A stretch of 64,000 nucleotides of DNA from Rachicladosporium sp. CCFEE 5018 (Eukaryota; Ascomycota; Dothideomycetes; Cladosporiales; Cladosporiaceae): contig KZ111140.1 of the NCBI GenBank assembly GCA_002077045.2, forward strand, positions 1,992,106-2,056,105, given 5' to 3'. Positions 1-10,951 of the stretch are shown here, piece after piece. Within the stretch, counting starts at the first letter, position 1. Each line of letters starts with the position of its first letter. The notes under the pieces are model-generated. The model saw nothing but the letters and a program-made list of their open reading frames with translations. It was not told the origin of the DNA and made no database searches. A program made the position numbers and the translations under genes.

Positions 1-399
1 GTGTTTCTCGCGTGCTGCTGCTTCGCGACCCTGTTGCGCTCGGAGTTTCTGGAGTTCATCGTTTCGTTGAGCGAAGTCGGCGACCCACTCCTCTTGAGAC
101 TCCGCCCGCTCACTCCTTCCATGCTTGCGGGCGACTTCAATTCGCGCGCGTCTTTCGACTCTTCCATGCAGGTCATGTTGACGTCCACCATAGGCGCGTC
201 GCTTGGCTTCACGATCGCGAGCCTTCTTGTGCTTTTCCTCCTTGTAAGCAGATTCTTCCTTCTAGCGGCGCCAGATGTTGCCAGCGTTCTTGTGCGGTGC
301 CCAGCCGTGCTCCGGCGGCCACATGCGGTAGTGAGTGAGGCAACAGAACGCACTGGTAATGAAGGCAAGTGTGTAGTAGTAGAGTCGACCTATGGCCAT
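1..399 (-). CDS. Small membrane-anchored protein, partial at window edge, in-frame TAG after codon 45
   Basis: Starting at 399 the frame gives 45 residues: a hydrophobic segment (about residues 7-20) followed by a Trp/Pro-rich piece ending in Asn-Ile-Trp-Arg-Arg. A TAG at 264-262 follows. Beyond it the same frame stays open to the window edge (about 87 codons) and reads as a charged helical stretch rich in Lys, Glu and Arg (it starts KEESAYKEEKHKKARD). I did not find a convincing intron that removes the TAG. Either the protein is only 45 residues, or this is a longer gene with a nonsense codon. I do not recognise the family. The layout (one membrane helix, then a charged helix) resembles small mitochondrial inner-membrane proteins, which is only a guess. 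The opposite strand is also open here, so coding strand is not certain. Confidence 0.3.
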
Positions 400-841
400 A
401 TTGGTAGTCGAAGTGGACTGTTCAGTGGGATGACTGAACGACCTTTGGAGTGGGTCCGTGTGGCGAACGAGAACAATACGAAGTGAAGATGTGATTGTGG
501 GCGCAGTAGCGCGGAGCAACGCGGAGGTGGCGGCGGCGATCTTGCAGGTCAGAGCGCCGAGCGCATGTGATAGATGAGGAGTGTAGAGGCAAGAAGACGG
601 GAAAGGAAGTGTGAGCAAACTCTCAGTCCGAAGTAAGTGATGGAGACAGTTTCCGATTCTTCGATATCAGATTATGAAGGCCCAATGCAAAAGTACTTAC
701 GCTGCGTTGAGCGTCGTGGTATCATTCCAGTCCCCTAACCATAGCCTGTTGAAGTGGCCCACGCCAGCAGCGCCATTATCCCGACCGCACGAAATCAGTA
801 TCCAACACTAACCAAACCGCTCCAGCCAGTCTCCCGATGGT

Positions 842-1924
842 TCACTTCCTGTTCAGCAGCGTAAGAAACTCATCCCTCGTCTTCGCCCGCTTGCGCATGG
901 CGCCCAGCATGCAGCTGGTAGTCGTCACAGCGCCAGCCTTCTGCACGCCACGCATGACCATGCACATATGCGTGGACTCCATGACGACGGCGACGCCTTG
1001 CGGCTTGAGCACATCGCTCAGCGCGAGCGCGACCTGCTTCGTGAGGCGCTCTTGCACTTGGAGACGTCTGCTGAACATGTCGGCTATGCGGGCGAGCTTT
1101 GAGAGACCAATGACTCGGCGGGAGGGAATGTAGCCGATGTGCATCTATATGACAGTGTTAGTAGCGTATTGTGAGGGTCAGTGGTAGCGACGGCATACCT
1201 TTCCGGTGAACGGCACGAGGTGGTGCTCGCAAAGACTATACACTTCAATGTCCTTGACGATCACCAGCTCGTCATGGTCTTCGTGAAAGACAGCTCCGTT
1301 GACAATGTCCCTCAAGTTCTCCTCGTATCCCTTGGTGAAGAACATCATCGCTTTAGCATACCGCTCTGGCGTACCATGCAATCCTTCCCGCTCCGGATCC
1401 TCCCCAATACACTCGAGTATCGTCCTGACAGCGCCCGAGAGTTTTGCCAGCCGTGCAGCAGCGTCTTCAGGACTGTCACGCTCCCTCAAGCGCTCCAGTG
1501 TCCCCGCACTCGGCCACGAAAGTCCGTCGAAGTCGATGGTAGGATTTGATGTGAAGGGACTTGACGATCGTCCAGCAGGCTGTGGTGTAGGTGGCGCTTG
1601 ATCTCTCTCGTGCCTTGCCGCTGACCTTAGCTCTAGTGCGTCTATATCACTATCTTCTACTTCTTCGTACTGTTGCGCCGGGTTTGCAGCGTTGTGCCCA
1701 TTACTGATCCTCGTCTCGACCTGCGCATCCTCCGAATCTAGGTCGTTCAAGTCTATGGGCTCTCTGTGAGGTCCCATTGAAGACTGTATCGAGGCGAAGG
1801 CATTTTCTCTTTCATTGCGATCGATGTCGACGGAGTAGGACGGGTTCAGTGGAGAATGGCCGTTGGGTAGATGCGCAGGTATTGCCTTGGGCTTTGGCAA
1901 GCTCAGCGGCGAATCGAAGGCCAT
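842..1924 (-). CDS. FOL2: GTP cyclohydrolase I, two exons
   Basis: Catalyses conversion of GTP to 7,8-dihydroneopterin triphosphate, the first step of folate and pterin synthesis, in the cytosol. Exons are 1924-1199 and 1144-842, with a 54 bp intron (1198-1145, GTATGC...ATAG) giving 342 residues. The junction restores the family sequence LVPFTGK|MHIGYIP. The first ~150 residues are a low-complexity fungal extension; the catalytic domain runs from about residue 160 to the end. Visible are the GTPERYAKAM segment, the zinc-site motif SLCEHH and the second zinc cysteine in HMCMVMRGV. The C-terminus (LTLLNRK) is typical. The ATG at 1924 is the first in frame. Identification is secure; the exact start within the disordered extension is less so. 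Confidence 0.95.
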
Positions 1925-3495
1925 GTCGAGTGCCGAGCTTCAGGGGAGAGATATATGCTAGAAAGTAAGACGGCTTTGCGAAGTGTGTGTCTGTCACTTT
2001 GCGGAGAGTTTTGTTTCGACTTCAGCCAATAGTTCGCAAAACTAGATGTAGTGATTTGAGTATGCTGACTCTATATAGTAGAACAAGAAGCTCATGGTGC
2101 AAAGTCCTGGAAGTGAGCACTACATAGGAATATTCAGCGCTCGTCTCTGTGAATCTCTCTCACATTGTGGAGCGATCTCGAGGTGAAGTCCGAATCTTAG
2201 GCTGCAAGGCATCAAGTTTAATGGGCGGGACTTCAGTTCAGCGAGCGTGCAGAATGGGAGCTTTGCATCATCACCGCCACCTCGTGCATCCTTTCATCGG
2301 CACCCATCTAGACAATACGCGAGCAGCTTGACAGGCATCCGTTCCACATGTCACGGCTGCATCAATGCGGTGCCGCCGGCGCATCATCCTCATAAGGCCA
2401 CCGTGATGGGGCAGTTCTGTCGTGGCGTCCTTCGCAGACTCCAATGTCAATTTTATCACCTGGACCATTACTGATGATCAGCCTGCTGCGTGGCTAGTAT
2501 TCTACTTTGCGCGCACTCCGCGACTTTCTCTGAGATCACGCGTACGAGACATACGCTGCCGCGGTGATCTGGCACCTACTGGCCGCTGGCACTGGAGCCT
2601 GGACGCTGCCCTCCTCCGTATGTAGTTTTCGTTGTGTGAAGTGACCGATGTGTGGGCGTCTCCTGCTCTGTAATGGAGATGCGCGGCCGCCGCAGAAAGC
2701 TACGAGGTTCATGGCAGCGGCCTCTAGCTGGGACGATGTCATCAGACGGTTGAAGCTGTCCGACATGGCTTTGCTGGTCATGCGTAAAACGTGTGGCGGT
2801 TCGAAGGCGAGTGGACGAAACAGCTACTGATCTACAAAGGCTCTGTATCATGATGCGGAGGGATTTGACGCGCAGGCACTTGCTGTGGGCGGTGATAGCA
2901 AGCTGCTGGCTTTGTCTTGGGCAGTCGCGTGTGCGACCTGATGGTGTGCTTAGCATGACAGGCATGATGGCGGCTTTGAAGATACCATGCGATCTCACAC
3001 GCCGATGCTCGCGTTTCGCGACTCTAGCGGCCTTGACGAAAGGACCAGTCTGAGGAGGTGAACGTTGGTGCCTCTACTCTGTGCGGCGGTTCCTCTCGGC
3101 GATTGCCCGCCTTCTAGCCGTCCACACAGCCTAGTTGTACTTACCAGTGCGCTGCCTGGCATCCCGCAGCTTTTCGTGAAGATCTCAGCTGCGGCGAGGA
3201 TGCCAAGCTGAAGCACTCCTCGGAGTGGGGGCGCATGTGCGGGCCGTGACCGAACCGATACTGATTGCTGCGAGGCCGGCAGCAGCGATCAAGCCTCTGC
3301 AGGTGTTACATCTGGCAGGCGAGTTACCTGTCTGTCATTCGCATAAAGGTAGCACGGAGGCTACTTCATGGTGAGTCTGGCGATTTTGCATTGTGTGAGA
3401 GGCATTGGTCAGGGCCGGCGTTCGGCTGGAGTTTTCCCGTGGTGAATTTTGGGATCATCAATTACGTTCATCATTAAGCGGGAATCGCTTGCCAC
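1925..3495. other. Gene-free stretch between divergent genes
   Basis: This 1.57 kb separates the start of GTP cyclohydrolase (leftward) from the RS-rich region and kinase (rightward). It holds only short overlapping open frames (60-140 codons) with no recognisable domains, no tRNA that I can fold and no clear repeat. It probably contains both promoters and 5' leaders. Confidence 0.5.
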
Positions 3496-4550
3496 ATGGC
3501 CGGTCAAGACGACCGCACGACACGACCTGAGGCTATTGATCGGAGCAGTACTAGACGTCAGCAGAGTCGGTCTCGCGGCGACAGTGAAGGACGCGGTGAA
3601 GCGGAGTATTCGGGACGGAAGCGAGGTATCGCTGATAGGGCGCTGGAATCAGGCACTTCTGCACGTCGTCCGTCACAGAGCAACTCATCTCACACTCATC
3701 AAGGACCCATCTCGACACACCATACACACTCACGGCCCGATCAGCAGCCACAGCGTGTCTCTACAGTATCTGGTCAGAGAGACGAAGGACGTGTGCGTGC
3801 AATTCCAGCTGTAGAGGACCGAGGGGAGCAAGCATCCCGTCCTCAGCAGTCTGACCGGCATCCCGACGTTCGGCGTGATCAGCATCCCCGCAGACCCTCG
3901 CGATCACCATCAGCGACTCGCACGCGCAAGCGTCGCCGAAGCCACAGCGCATCAAGCCGGATCACGTCCCCAGAGGCTCGCACTAGCAAGCACCCTCGCG
4001 CAAGGTCGCCAAGACCGGCGCACGATACTGACAGTGTGGGTAATCGGCGTCCATCATCTGGCCCACAGCATTTCGGCATCGCCATCGATCGCACTCACGA
4101 CATACGCATCATAGCCCGGATCGCGCACCAGCAAGGCGCCGTTCACGTGAAGACAGATTGCGCACTAGTGGAGAGTTGAACGACCACCGCCATCACCGGC
4201 ATCGCTCTCCGTACGATCGGCACCGTCGGGCAGGCTCGGCCACTCGCCCACAGATATCAAGGCGCACTCGAGATTCACCTCGCCCAGCAAACACCGAGAT
4301 CACGAGAGTGCGCATCGTCACCGCGATCGTCGTACATCCCCGTGGATACGTGGGGATCGGGACGAGAAGTCACACGGCCCTCGATCACGCTCTCAGCGTC
4401 CGCGTTCAACACGACGCAGCGGAGCCGCGGATCGAAGCAAGGGCGTGAAAGGTCGAGGTCGCGAGATCGCGCGAAGACATCGAAGGCGAGGTCTGTAAGC
4501 GTTGAGCGGGGTCGGGAACATAAACGGCCACGAGGCAGGGAAGAGACGAG
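3496..4550 (+). other. RS/RG-rich coding-like region upstream of CTK1, frame changes four times
   Basis: An ATG at 3496 opens 227 codons rich in Arg, Ser, His and Pro, ending at TGA 4177-4179. The Arg/Ser-rich, SR-protein-like composition does not stop there but moves between frames. It is in frame 1 to about 4050, in the frame of position 4158 from about 4080 to 4260 (for example HRHHRHRSPYDRHRR), in the frame of 4262 to about 4440 (HRDHESAHRHRDRRTSP), in frame 1 again to about 4540 (GRERSRSRDRAKTSKARS), and finally in the frame of the kinase ATG at 4551. Every change is in the same direction, as if one base were missing each time. CTK1/CDK12-type kinases often have RS-rich N-termini, so this is probably the former or true N-terminus. 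It may instead be a leader that only mimics RS repeats. No convincing introns were found. Confidence 0.4.
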
Positions 4551-6579
4551 ATGTATAACCGCGGTGGTCACTATGGCCAAGGCTACTACGGTCAACCTCC
4601 GTACGGGCATCCTGGGTACAATCAGCCACCATACGGCTCGCATGGTGGCTACCCACCTCAACATGCGCCATATCCATACCATGGTCAGCAGCAGCTGCAC
4701 AGTGGAGTGGGTCAGTACCAGCCCCAGCCTGGTCTGACATACGGTGGTGCTCCTAACCGGCCTCCACCACCGCCTCGCGATCTGTCGGCACGAGGTTCAT
4801 CTCGAGGTGGTCAACCTAGTCGAGGTGGAAGAGGTCACTTCGCGAACATGTCGTGGACACCGAATGAAGGCACTAAGGGTGGACACTTGGTGCAAGCTGG
4901 AGAAAAGCCAAACTCGCGCGACGATGGCGGATCTGCTTCACCTCCTCCACCGCCACCTGCTGGTGATCCTGAAGATGATGATAATCCTTTCAGACCACCG
5001 GCTGATCTTCGAGCTGACGACGAGAGCGCACCCAAAAAGCGTAAGCTCTTTGCACAACCCAATGCCAGCACAGAGGTGTTGAACTCGACAGCTACAGACG
5101 CCAATAGCAAGCTAGCGGAGAAAGAGGCAGAGAAGAGTAAGATCAGCTTCTCGATCAAGGGACGTGCGACACAATCTGCGCAAGATCGGACGACTCCATC
5201 GAAAGCGGAAACGTCCCCATTACTTGATCGAAAGCTCCCTGTACTCGATTCTGCATCGGCGTCAAAGGCGACCGTAACGAAGAGCAGAAACTTCGTGGGT
5301 AATACTCGCGTCAGTGCTGCTACGCCGAAGCAATCCACTCAGCTCACGAGGAAGGAGAAAGTGAGAAAGAAGCGTATAATGGCCAAGCCACAGCTGAGTG
5401 AGGAATTCGCGCAGTCCGAGAGTGTGTACTATCGCAAGACCGGCAATGACTCCGTCGTGGGGAGTGGTACGTACGGCAAGGTCTACAAGGGCATTCATGT
5501 GTACACCGGCAAGATGGTGGCACTGAAGAAGATCCGCATGGAAGGCGAACGCGATGGTGTAAGTCGCCCATTTCCCAGCTTCAAGGGTCACTACTGACAA
5601 GCTACAGTTCCCTGTCACAGCTATTCGCGAGATCAAGCTTCTACAATCGCTCAACCATGTCAACGTGGTTACCTTACAAGAAGTCATGGTCGAGCGCAAC
5701 GACTGCTTCATGGTCTTTGAATACCTCGAACACGATCTCACTGGCCTTCTCAACCATCCCTCCTTCACCCTCACGACAGCACACAAGAAGCATCTCGCCA
5801 AACAACTCTTCGAAGGTCTCGACTACCTTCATCACCGTGGCGTTCTCCACCGCGACATCAAAGCCGCCAATATCCTCGTTTCCAAAACCGGCGAGCTCAA
5901 ATTAGCAGATTGTGGTCTCGCACGCTTCTATCAGAAGCGTCAGAAACAAGACTACACCAACCGCGTCATCACAATCTGGTATCGAAGTCCTGAGCTGCTG
6001 CTAGGCGAAACTCAGTACGGCGCAGCGGTGGACATTTGGAGCGCAGCCTGCGTGCTAGTGGAGATCTTCACCCGCCACGCTATCTTTCCCGGCGATGGAA
6101 GCGAGATCAACCAGCTCGACAAGATCTACAATGTCCTTGGCACGCCTTCGCGGTCCGAATGGCCCGGCATCGCAGAACTGCAATGGTACGAGCTCCTCCG
6201 CCCGAGCCACCGAATTGCCTCGACTTTCGAGGAGAAGTACCGCGAGCGCGTCTCCTCTGAGGCGTTCGAGCTGCTCCAAGCTATGTTCCAGTACGACTCT
6301 ACGAACCGGCCTACTGCGTCAGATGTGCTCGAGCATCCTTACTTTACTACTGAGGAGCCTGCTGCAATGCAGGTCGTTGAGTTGGAGGGGTTGGAGGGCG
6401 ATTGGCACGAGTTTGAGAGTAAGGCGCTGCGGAAGGAGAAGGAGAGGAACGAGCGGGAGGCTAGAAGGAGGGAGAGGGAGAAGGAGGGGGAGAAGAGGAA
6501 GGCTGAGGGGGAGGCGGGCGGGGACAGCAAGAAGGTTAAGGTCGAGGGTGGTGCGCCGGCTGCTGCGCCGGCTGCGTAG
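4551..6579 (+). CDS. CTK1: CTK1-like RNA polymerase II CTD kinase (CDK9/CDK12 family)
   Basis: Cyclin-dependent kinase that phosphorylates Ser2 of the RNA polymerase II C-terminal repeat during elongation (family knowledge). Exons 4551-5558 and 5608-6579 flank a 49 bp intron (GTAAGT...ACAG), giving 659 residues. Residues 1-100 are Gly/Tyr/Pro/Gln-rich (YGQPPYGHPGY), then a disordered linker. The kinase domain starts near residue 295: Gly loop GSGTYGKVYKG (about 304-314), VALKK Lys326, EIKLL helix, catalytic HRDIKAAN (417-424), TNRVITIWYRSPELLLG activation segment, VDIWSAACVLVEI. The magnesium-binding DFG is DCG here (GAT TGT GGT at 5908-5916). The tail after the kinase is a Lys/Glu-rich coiled stretch. 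The start could lie upstream in the RS-rich region, which is out of frame with this ATG. Activity is uncertain because of DCG. Confidence 0.88.
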
Positions 6580-6824
6580 ACCTGGGTGAGTGGAATGTGT
6601 ATACCCTGTAGACGTCCATGAACCAATTTACAAACCTCGTCGCCCGATTACGTTGATCATGCTGAAGAATCTGAGCAGAATGCCTCACCCCCGAGTGTCG
6701 AAGTGAGCCTGTCAGGCTGACATTGAGGCAAGATTCAATCCTTTCTGCTTTATTGATAGGTCATCTCTCATTCGGTCACGCTATGCGATCATCATTCATC
6801 ACTCATGCTCTTCATCCACCCTAC

Positions 6825-7966
6825 TCAAGCCATAGGATCCTCAGTATTCCACTCGTCCTTGTAAGGTACAGTCTTGACGACCACCCCATCCGCCTGACTC
6901 GCGACTACGTACGAGTTCTTCGGGATCAAGGTCCACTCCCTTTCCTTATAAGTGCTCGGCTCACTGGCGATAATGATGTGCTTGCCGTGGTCCTCCACAG
7001 CCCTCAAGCCTACCCTCTCCACCCTTACACTCCCATCCGGCCTCTCGTTCCCATCTGGGTGGCCTGGATACTTCCGGTTCAGCGTCGTGCCCGCTGTCGT
7101 GCTGTAGTAAAGTGACGGAGGCTCTTGGGTAGCGTGATTGCGAAACCGGTAAGCGAGCATCTTCACGCCGTCGGTCGTACAGAGATTCAAGCTGTTTGGC
7201 TTCGCCCTTGGCCCCAGCAGCGCAATTTGCAATTCCACGACGGCAGCAACCATGGCGTGCATAGCGCCTACCATCTCCTCGACACTGAATTCTCGATCGA
7301 AAGCACCCTCGTCCTCGGAGAAGTTTGTTAGGAAGGACATGTACAGCGCAGCCATGTGCTCGCTATCCGTCCCTCCCTGCACAGCAGCGTAGGACACGCG
7401 AGAAAGTTTCTGACAGAGGTGGATCTTGATGACCGAGAAGTCTGACACGACACCGTTGTGCATGAATGAATGTCGGCCGAAGAGGAAGGGGTGATTGTTC
7501 ACCGGCGTGATGGCCGTGCCAGACGCGGCGCGGATATGCGCCATCAGCACTCTCGTCTCAGTATTAGCACAAATCGACCGGAAATTCGCGTCCTTTCCGG
7601 GCGGCTGGATGGTCTTGTAGCTCGCTGGCCGGAGGCCTTCCTTGAGACTGCCATCTGAGGATTTGCCCGTGAAGCCTAGCTCGAAGTCCGAGTTCGAGGA
7701 GGTGTACCAGGCTATGCCGAGGCCGTCGAGGTTGTAGAGGACGTTTCGGGCTGTGATTAGATGGTCGCTGGAGGGGAGGGAGGGGTTTGAGTGGATTAGG
7801 CCTGGGAGGTAGTGGTCGTGGATTTGGTTTGTTAGGGAGTGGGTTGGGGCTATGAGGACGTCGTGGAGGAGACAGGGCTCGGTGGGGGAGATGTAGGCGA
7901 ACCAGCTTTGATGTCTTCAGGATGTCTCTTTTAATCCAGTATTTGTACAGGCACTTACCGACACAT
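6825..7966 (-). CDS. DUG3: Dug3-like class II glutamine amidotransferase
   Basis: Family role: amidotransferase-type component of the Dug2-Dug3 complex that cleaves gamma-glutamyl bonds of glutathione in the cytosol. The first exon is only 8 bp (7966-7959), encoding Met-Cys and part of Arg. A 53 bp intron (7958-7906, GTAAGT...AAAG) then joins it to 7905-6825, giving 362 residues. The spliced start reads MCRWFAYISPTEP, which places the N-terminal nucleophile Cys2 as required for Ntn-type amidotransferases. Also visible are GLGIAWY, LMAHIRAASG and the glutamine-site region NNHPFLFGRHSFMHNG, followed by GGTDSEHM. The tiny first exon is easy to miss, and without it the catalytic Cys is lost. The gene converges on CTK1, with 245 bp between the two stop codons. 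Confidence 0.92.
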
Positions 7967-8279
7967 GGTGGCGACGCTGCTCGAATCGAATTGATTCGAG
8001 GGTTATGGGATCTTGAGTCACCAGAACATGGCTGACGTTTTGCGCCGTCTGGAACAAAGGGGCATGAACGATCGATCAGCGGTAGATATCGCACAGCGGA
8101 GGGTTTGCTATTCAAGATGGTCCGCAATCAGTCACTCACCTCATATCAGCTATCAATGGCTGCATCGACGACTCCGCCAGATTGGGCAAGTGGAAGCGGG
8201 TGCAGTGAGCTTCGTTCAGACCTCACTACCAGCTTCTATCTCTTGTACACTTTACAGCCGAAGTGACTTGGGCTGCGAT

Positions 8280-9150
8280 ATGTCCGCCGTACCTTCCCAT
8301 GTAACGCGGTCCTCCATACCGGCCAAAGATGTTCTGCCCTTCGATGAGCGCCAGCCTGAGGCGATCCGACTGTACCCACTCAGCAACTATACGTTCGGGA
8401 CGAAAGAGGCACAGCCAGAGGAGGACCCATCCGTGAAGGACAGGCTGAAGAGACTGGAGGAGTACTATGGGAGATATGGGATGCGTAGGTCAGGGGAGGG
8501 AGTGTTAGTCTGTCATGAACACAACCATCCGCATATCCTCATGATACAGATAGCCAATGCATTCTTCAAGCTGTATGTCGCTATCTTCTTCTCCCTGCCT
8601 CCTTCTGCCATACTGATATACGATGAGACCCGGCGACTGGCTTGACTACAACGTCGACGAAATCCAAGGCTTCACAGAACGCATGAACGAGCGCCTCGCC
8701 GCACCCCCCGGCACATCCCTCGCCTCCACCTCGCCTCAAACCTGGAACGTCCACTCGACGCTTGCAACTTGGTGGCGCCCAAACTTTGACCAGTTCATGT
8801 ACCCGTTTCTTCCACCTCATGCTACTCGGCCAAAGGAGTGCAAGAAGTTGTACCTCCTTCAGCTTCCTGAGAGCAGAGTGCTGAGCGTGCCTAAGAACAT
8901 GAAGCTGCTAGCTGTGCCGTTGTTTGAGCTTTATGATAATAGTCCGAGGTATGGGCCGCAGATCAGTGCGCTGCCGCATTATCTCAGTAGGTTCCGGTGG
9001 GAATTCGTCGACGAAGGGGGCAAGGTCGTGGCGTGGACGCCGGGTGGGACAGTGGACGAGAGGGTGAAGACGAAGATTTTGGCTGGTGGTGAGGACTTGA
9101 AGAGCGAGATGAATGGCAATGGCGAGGTAAAGATGGAGGATGTGACATGA
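8280..9150 (+). CDS. Pre-mRNA cleavage factor Im 25 kDa-type Nudix protein (CFIm25/NUDT21)
   Basis: Binds UGUA elements near poly(A) sites as part of 3'-end processing in the nucleus (family knowledge). Exons 8280-8572 and 8628-9150 with a 55 bp intron (GTATGT...TGAG) give 271 residues. The splice restores ANAFFKL|PGDWLD, matching the NAFFKLPGG region of NUDT21. N-terminal RLYPLSNYTFGTKE and C-terminal LLAVPLFELYDNSPRYGPQISALPHYLSRF are diagnostic. The Nudix helix region (VDEIQGFTERMNERL) lacks the catalytic glutamate array, as in human CFIm25, so it should bind RNA rather than hydrolyse. The last ~40 residues are an acidic/Lys tail. An upstream in-frame extension to 8013 exists but looks non-coding; the ATG at 8280 begins the conserved part. 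Confidence 0.92.
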
Positions 9151-10951
9151 TCAGAAAAAGAAATGCAGTTGACTGAAAGACCTACCCCATAAACGACACA
9201 CGCCACGATCGACCCACCGAAAAAAGGAGAGGGCGAGGGATCACCTTCGAACCTGCACTGCACATGTGCCCCTGGTGCTGTGGACGACTCCCGAAGGCCG
9301 CAAGACTATCCACACGAAGTACAGGCTGGGTCCTCCAGATCCCCATCTAGCGCTTTAACCACTGGACCATTTCTGCTCGCTTGGAAACCTGTGAGATTAG
9401 CGTGGATATGTACCTGAATTCCGCGTTTGTGGCCGCAGACTACAGCACGCTACGGGTATTTGGTGGCACTCCGGTGACGTCGAGGTCCGTGGCGGTGGGC
9501 GCGCTAGCCGCTGCTCGAGAGCGGCGGGAGGTCGAGGGTTCGAATGTCACACGCGCGACTTGCTCACGATACATCAGAATGGCACAGCGACTTCTACTCG
9601 AACGATAAAATCACCTGTGAGCGTCATAAGTAATTGGTGCGGAAGCCGATTCTTCGCTAGCATCACTACTCAAACAATCGATCGATTTACTCCTTCATCA
9701 CTCATCAGCTTCACTGGATATCTGCCTGAGCATCTCACGTACGTTGCGCCTCTCGCACGACAACATGGCAAGCCGTCCGCTACAGAGTGCGTCGTAACAC
9801 TCGAAAGACACCCGAAGTGCTGCGCCTCAAGCGAAAGCGGAAGTGACGTGGAAGCCCAACGACGAACCCCTCGGGCAGCTGCACAGCAAAGCGGCGGTCC
9901 GATTACAGTCTCCCAACCTGCCGGACTCCCGCCCGAGATGCGACGTATAGGATGCACTTCACACGACAGGGTCCGTCTTCACAATAATTTTGAAATGTAT
10001 GGCAAAGATAGCAAGGTATCGAAGGTTCAGCGCTGCTGGGCGTCTGTCGCACATTCCGCTGCAAAACTTACAATGCTCACCTCCAAGAGAGCGGCATTTA
10101 TATGTCGATCCATCGACCAAGGCCGTATGCTTCCTCATCCGAGTGGCTGCGCGCTCTGGCCCGAACAGCAAGGCATGATCGCGCACTTCGGATCGCACAT
10201 TTCTACCCCGGCTGGCGCCACGATGCGCAGGAGCTTCTGCAAAGGATGTGGCTGCGCCTCAAAGCGCACAAACTTTTCATACTTCGAGATCCCCTCTGGA
10301 AGTTTAGATCGAGGCAGAGGTATATAAGGGACGGGCAAAGGCCTGCAGTCGACACAACGGTTCATACTGCAGACTGGAAAGCATTGCAGTGCTGAGCGGG
10401 AAGCACATTCTCTCCTAGGGATTGAGATGCAAAACCCGGGGCATAGCAGGTGCACGCATGTGGGCCGCCGTTTGATGGCTTTTTGTGGTATATCAAGGAC
10501 CACTAGACCACTGTTGTTCATGGGCGTGGCTGTGGCCATTACGCAAGCATTGCAGCGAGAGTAGCGCAGTTCGCCGAAGCGCTCCTGCTTGACCTACCAA
10601 CAGCCTGTACATAGAGTGCTGTATAGCCCACATTCTCTGGCAGTTTCCGTTTCTGAATTCAGCATGATAGCTGCCAGCTCGGTCGGTAATGCTATCACAC
10701 TCTTAGACTAAGTGACTGTGCGCAATGGATAAACTTCTCCCATGCCCCACGAAGTGTTGCTGATCGAGCGGGGCTGTCGCACAAGACACCAAACCGGTGT
10801 AATGCTCGAAGCTTGCCATACCTCTTAGTGCAACGTCAACACTGCAGTGTGCTGCAGATATCCACCTTACCTTCACATCACATCTCCGGAGCGCTAAGTC
10901 TTTGCTAATGCCGTTCAGTAACGCACCTCGTCCTTTGTTTTTCAGCCTACC
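9151..10951. other. Gene-poor stretch with degenerate tRNA-like boxes
   Basis: About 1.8 kb without a gene that I can support. A 255-codon open frame (9560-10327, +) has no domain and atypical composition. On the minus strand, 9379-9340 reads like a tRNA 5' half (TGGTCCAGTGGTTAAAGCGC resembles an A box), and 9262-9245 contains GGTTCGAAG (B-box-like). They are about 100 bp apart and I cannot fold acceptor, anticodon and T stems. A second GGGTTCGAAT lies at about 9535-9544 on the plus strand. These may be a decayed tRNA or a tRNA-derived repeat. Confidence 0.35.

Noticed and set aside
9500..9550. tRNA-Arg-like gene on the plus strand
   Set aside because: A 5 bp stem with a 7 nt loop (CCGCT/AGCGG) and GGGTTCGAAT are present, but T33 is missing and neither T stem nor acceptor stem pairs.
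9560..10327. 255-codon open frame (+)
   Set aside because: No domain, mixed composition, no partner exons, and it sits in an otherwise empty tract; likely chance.
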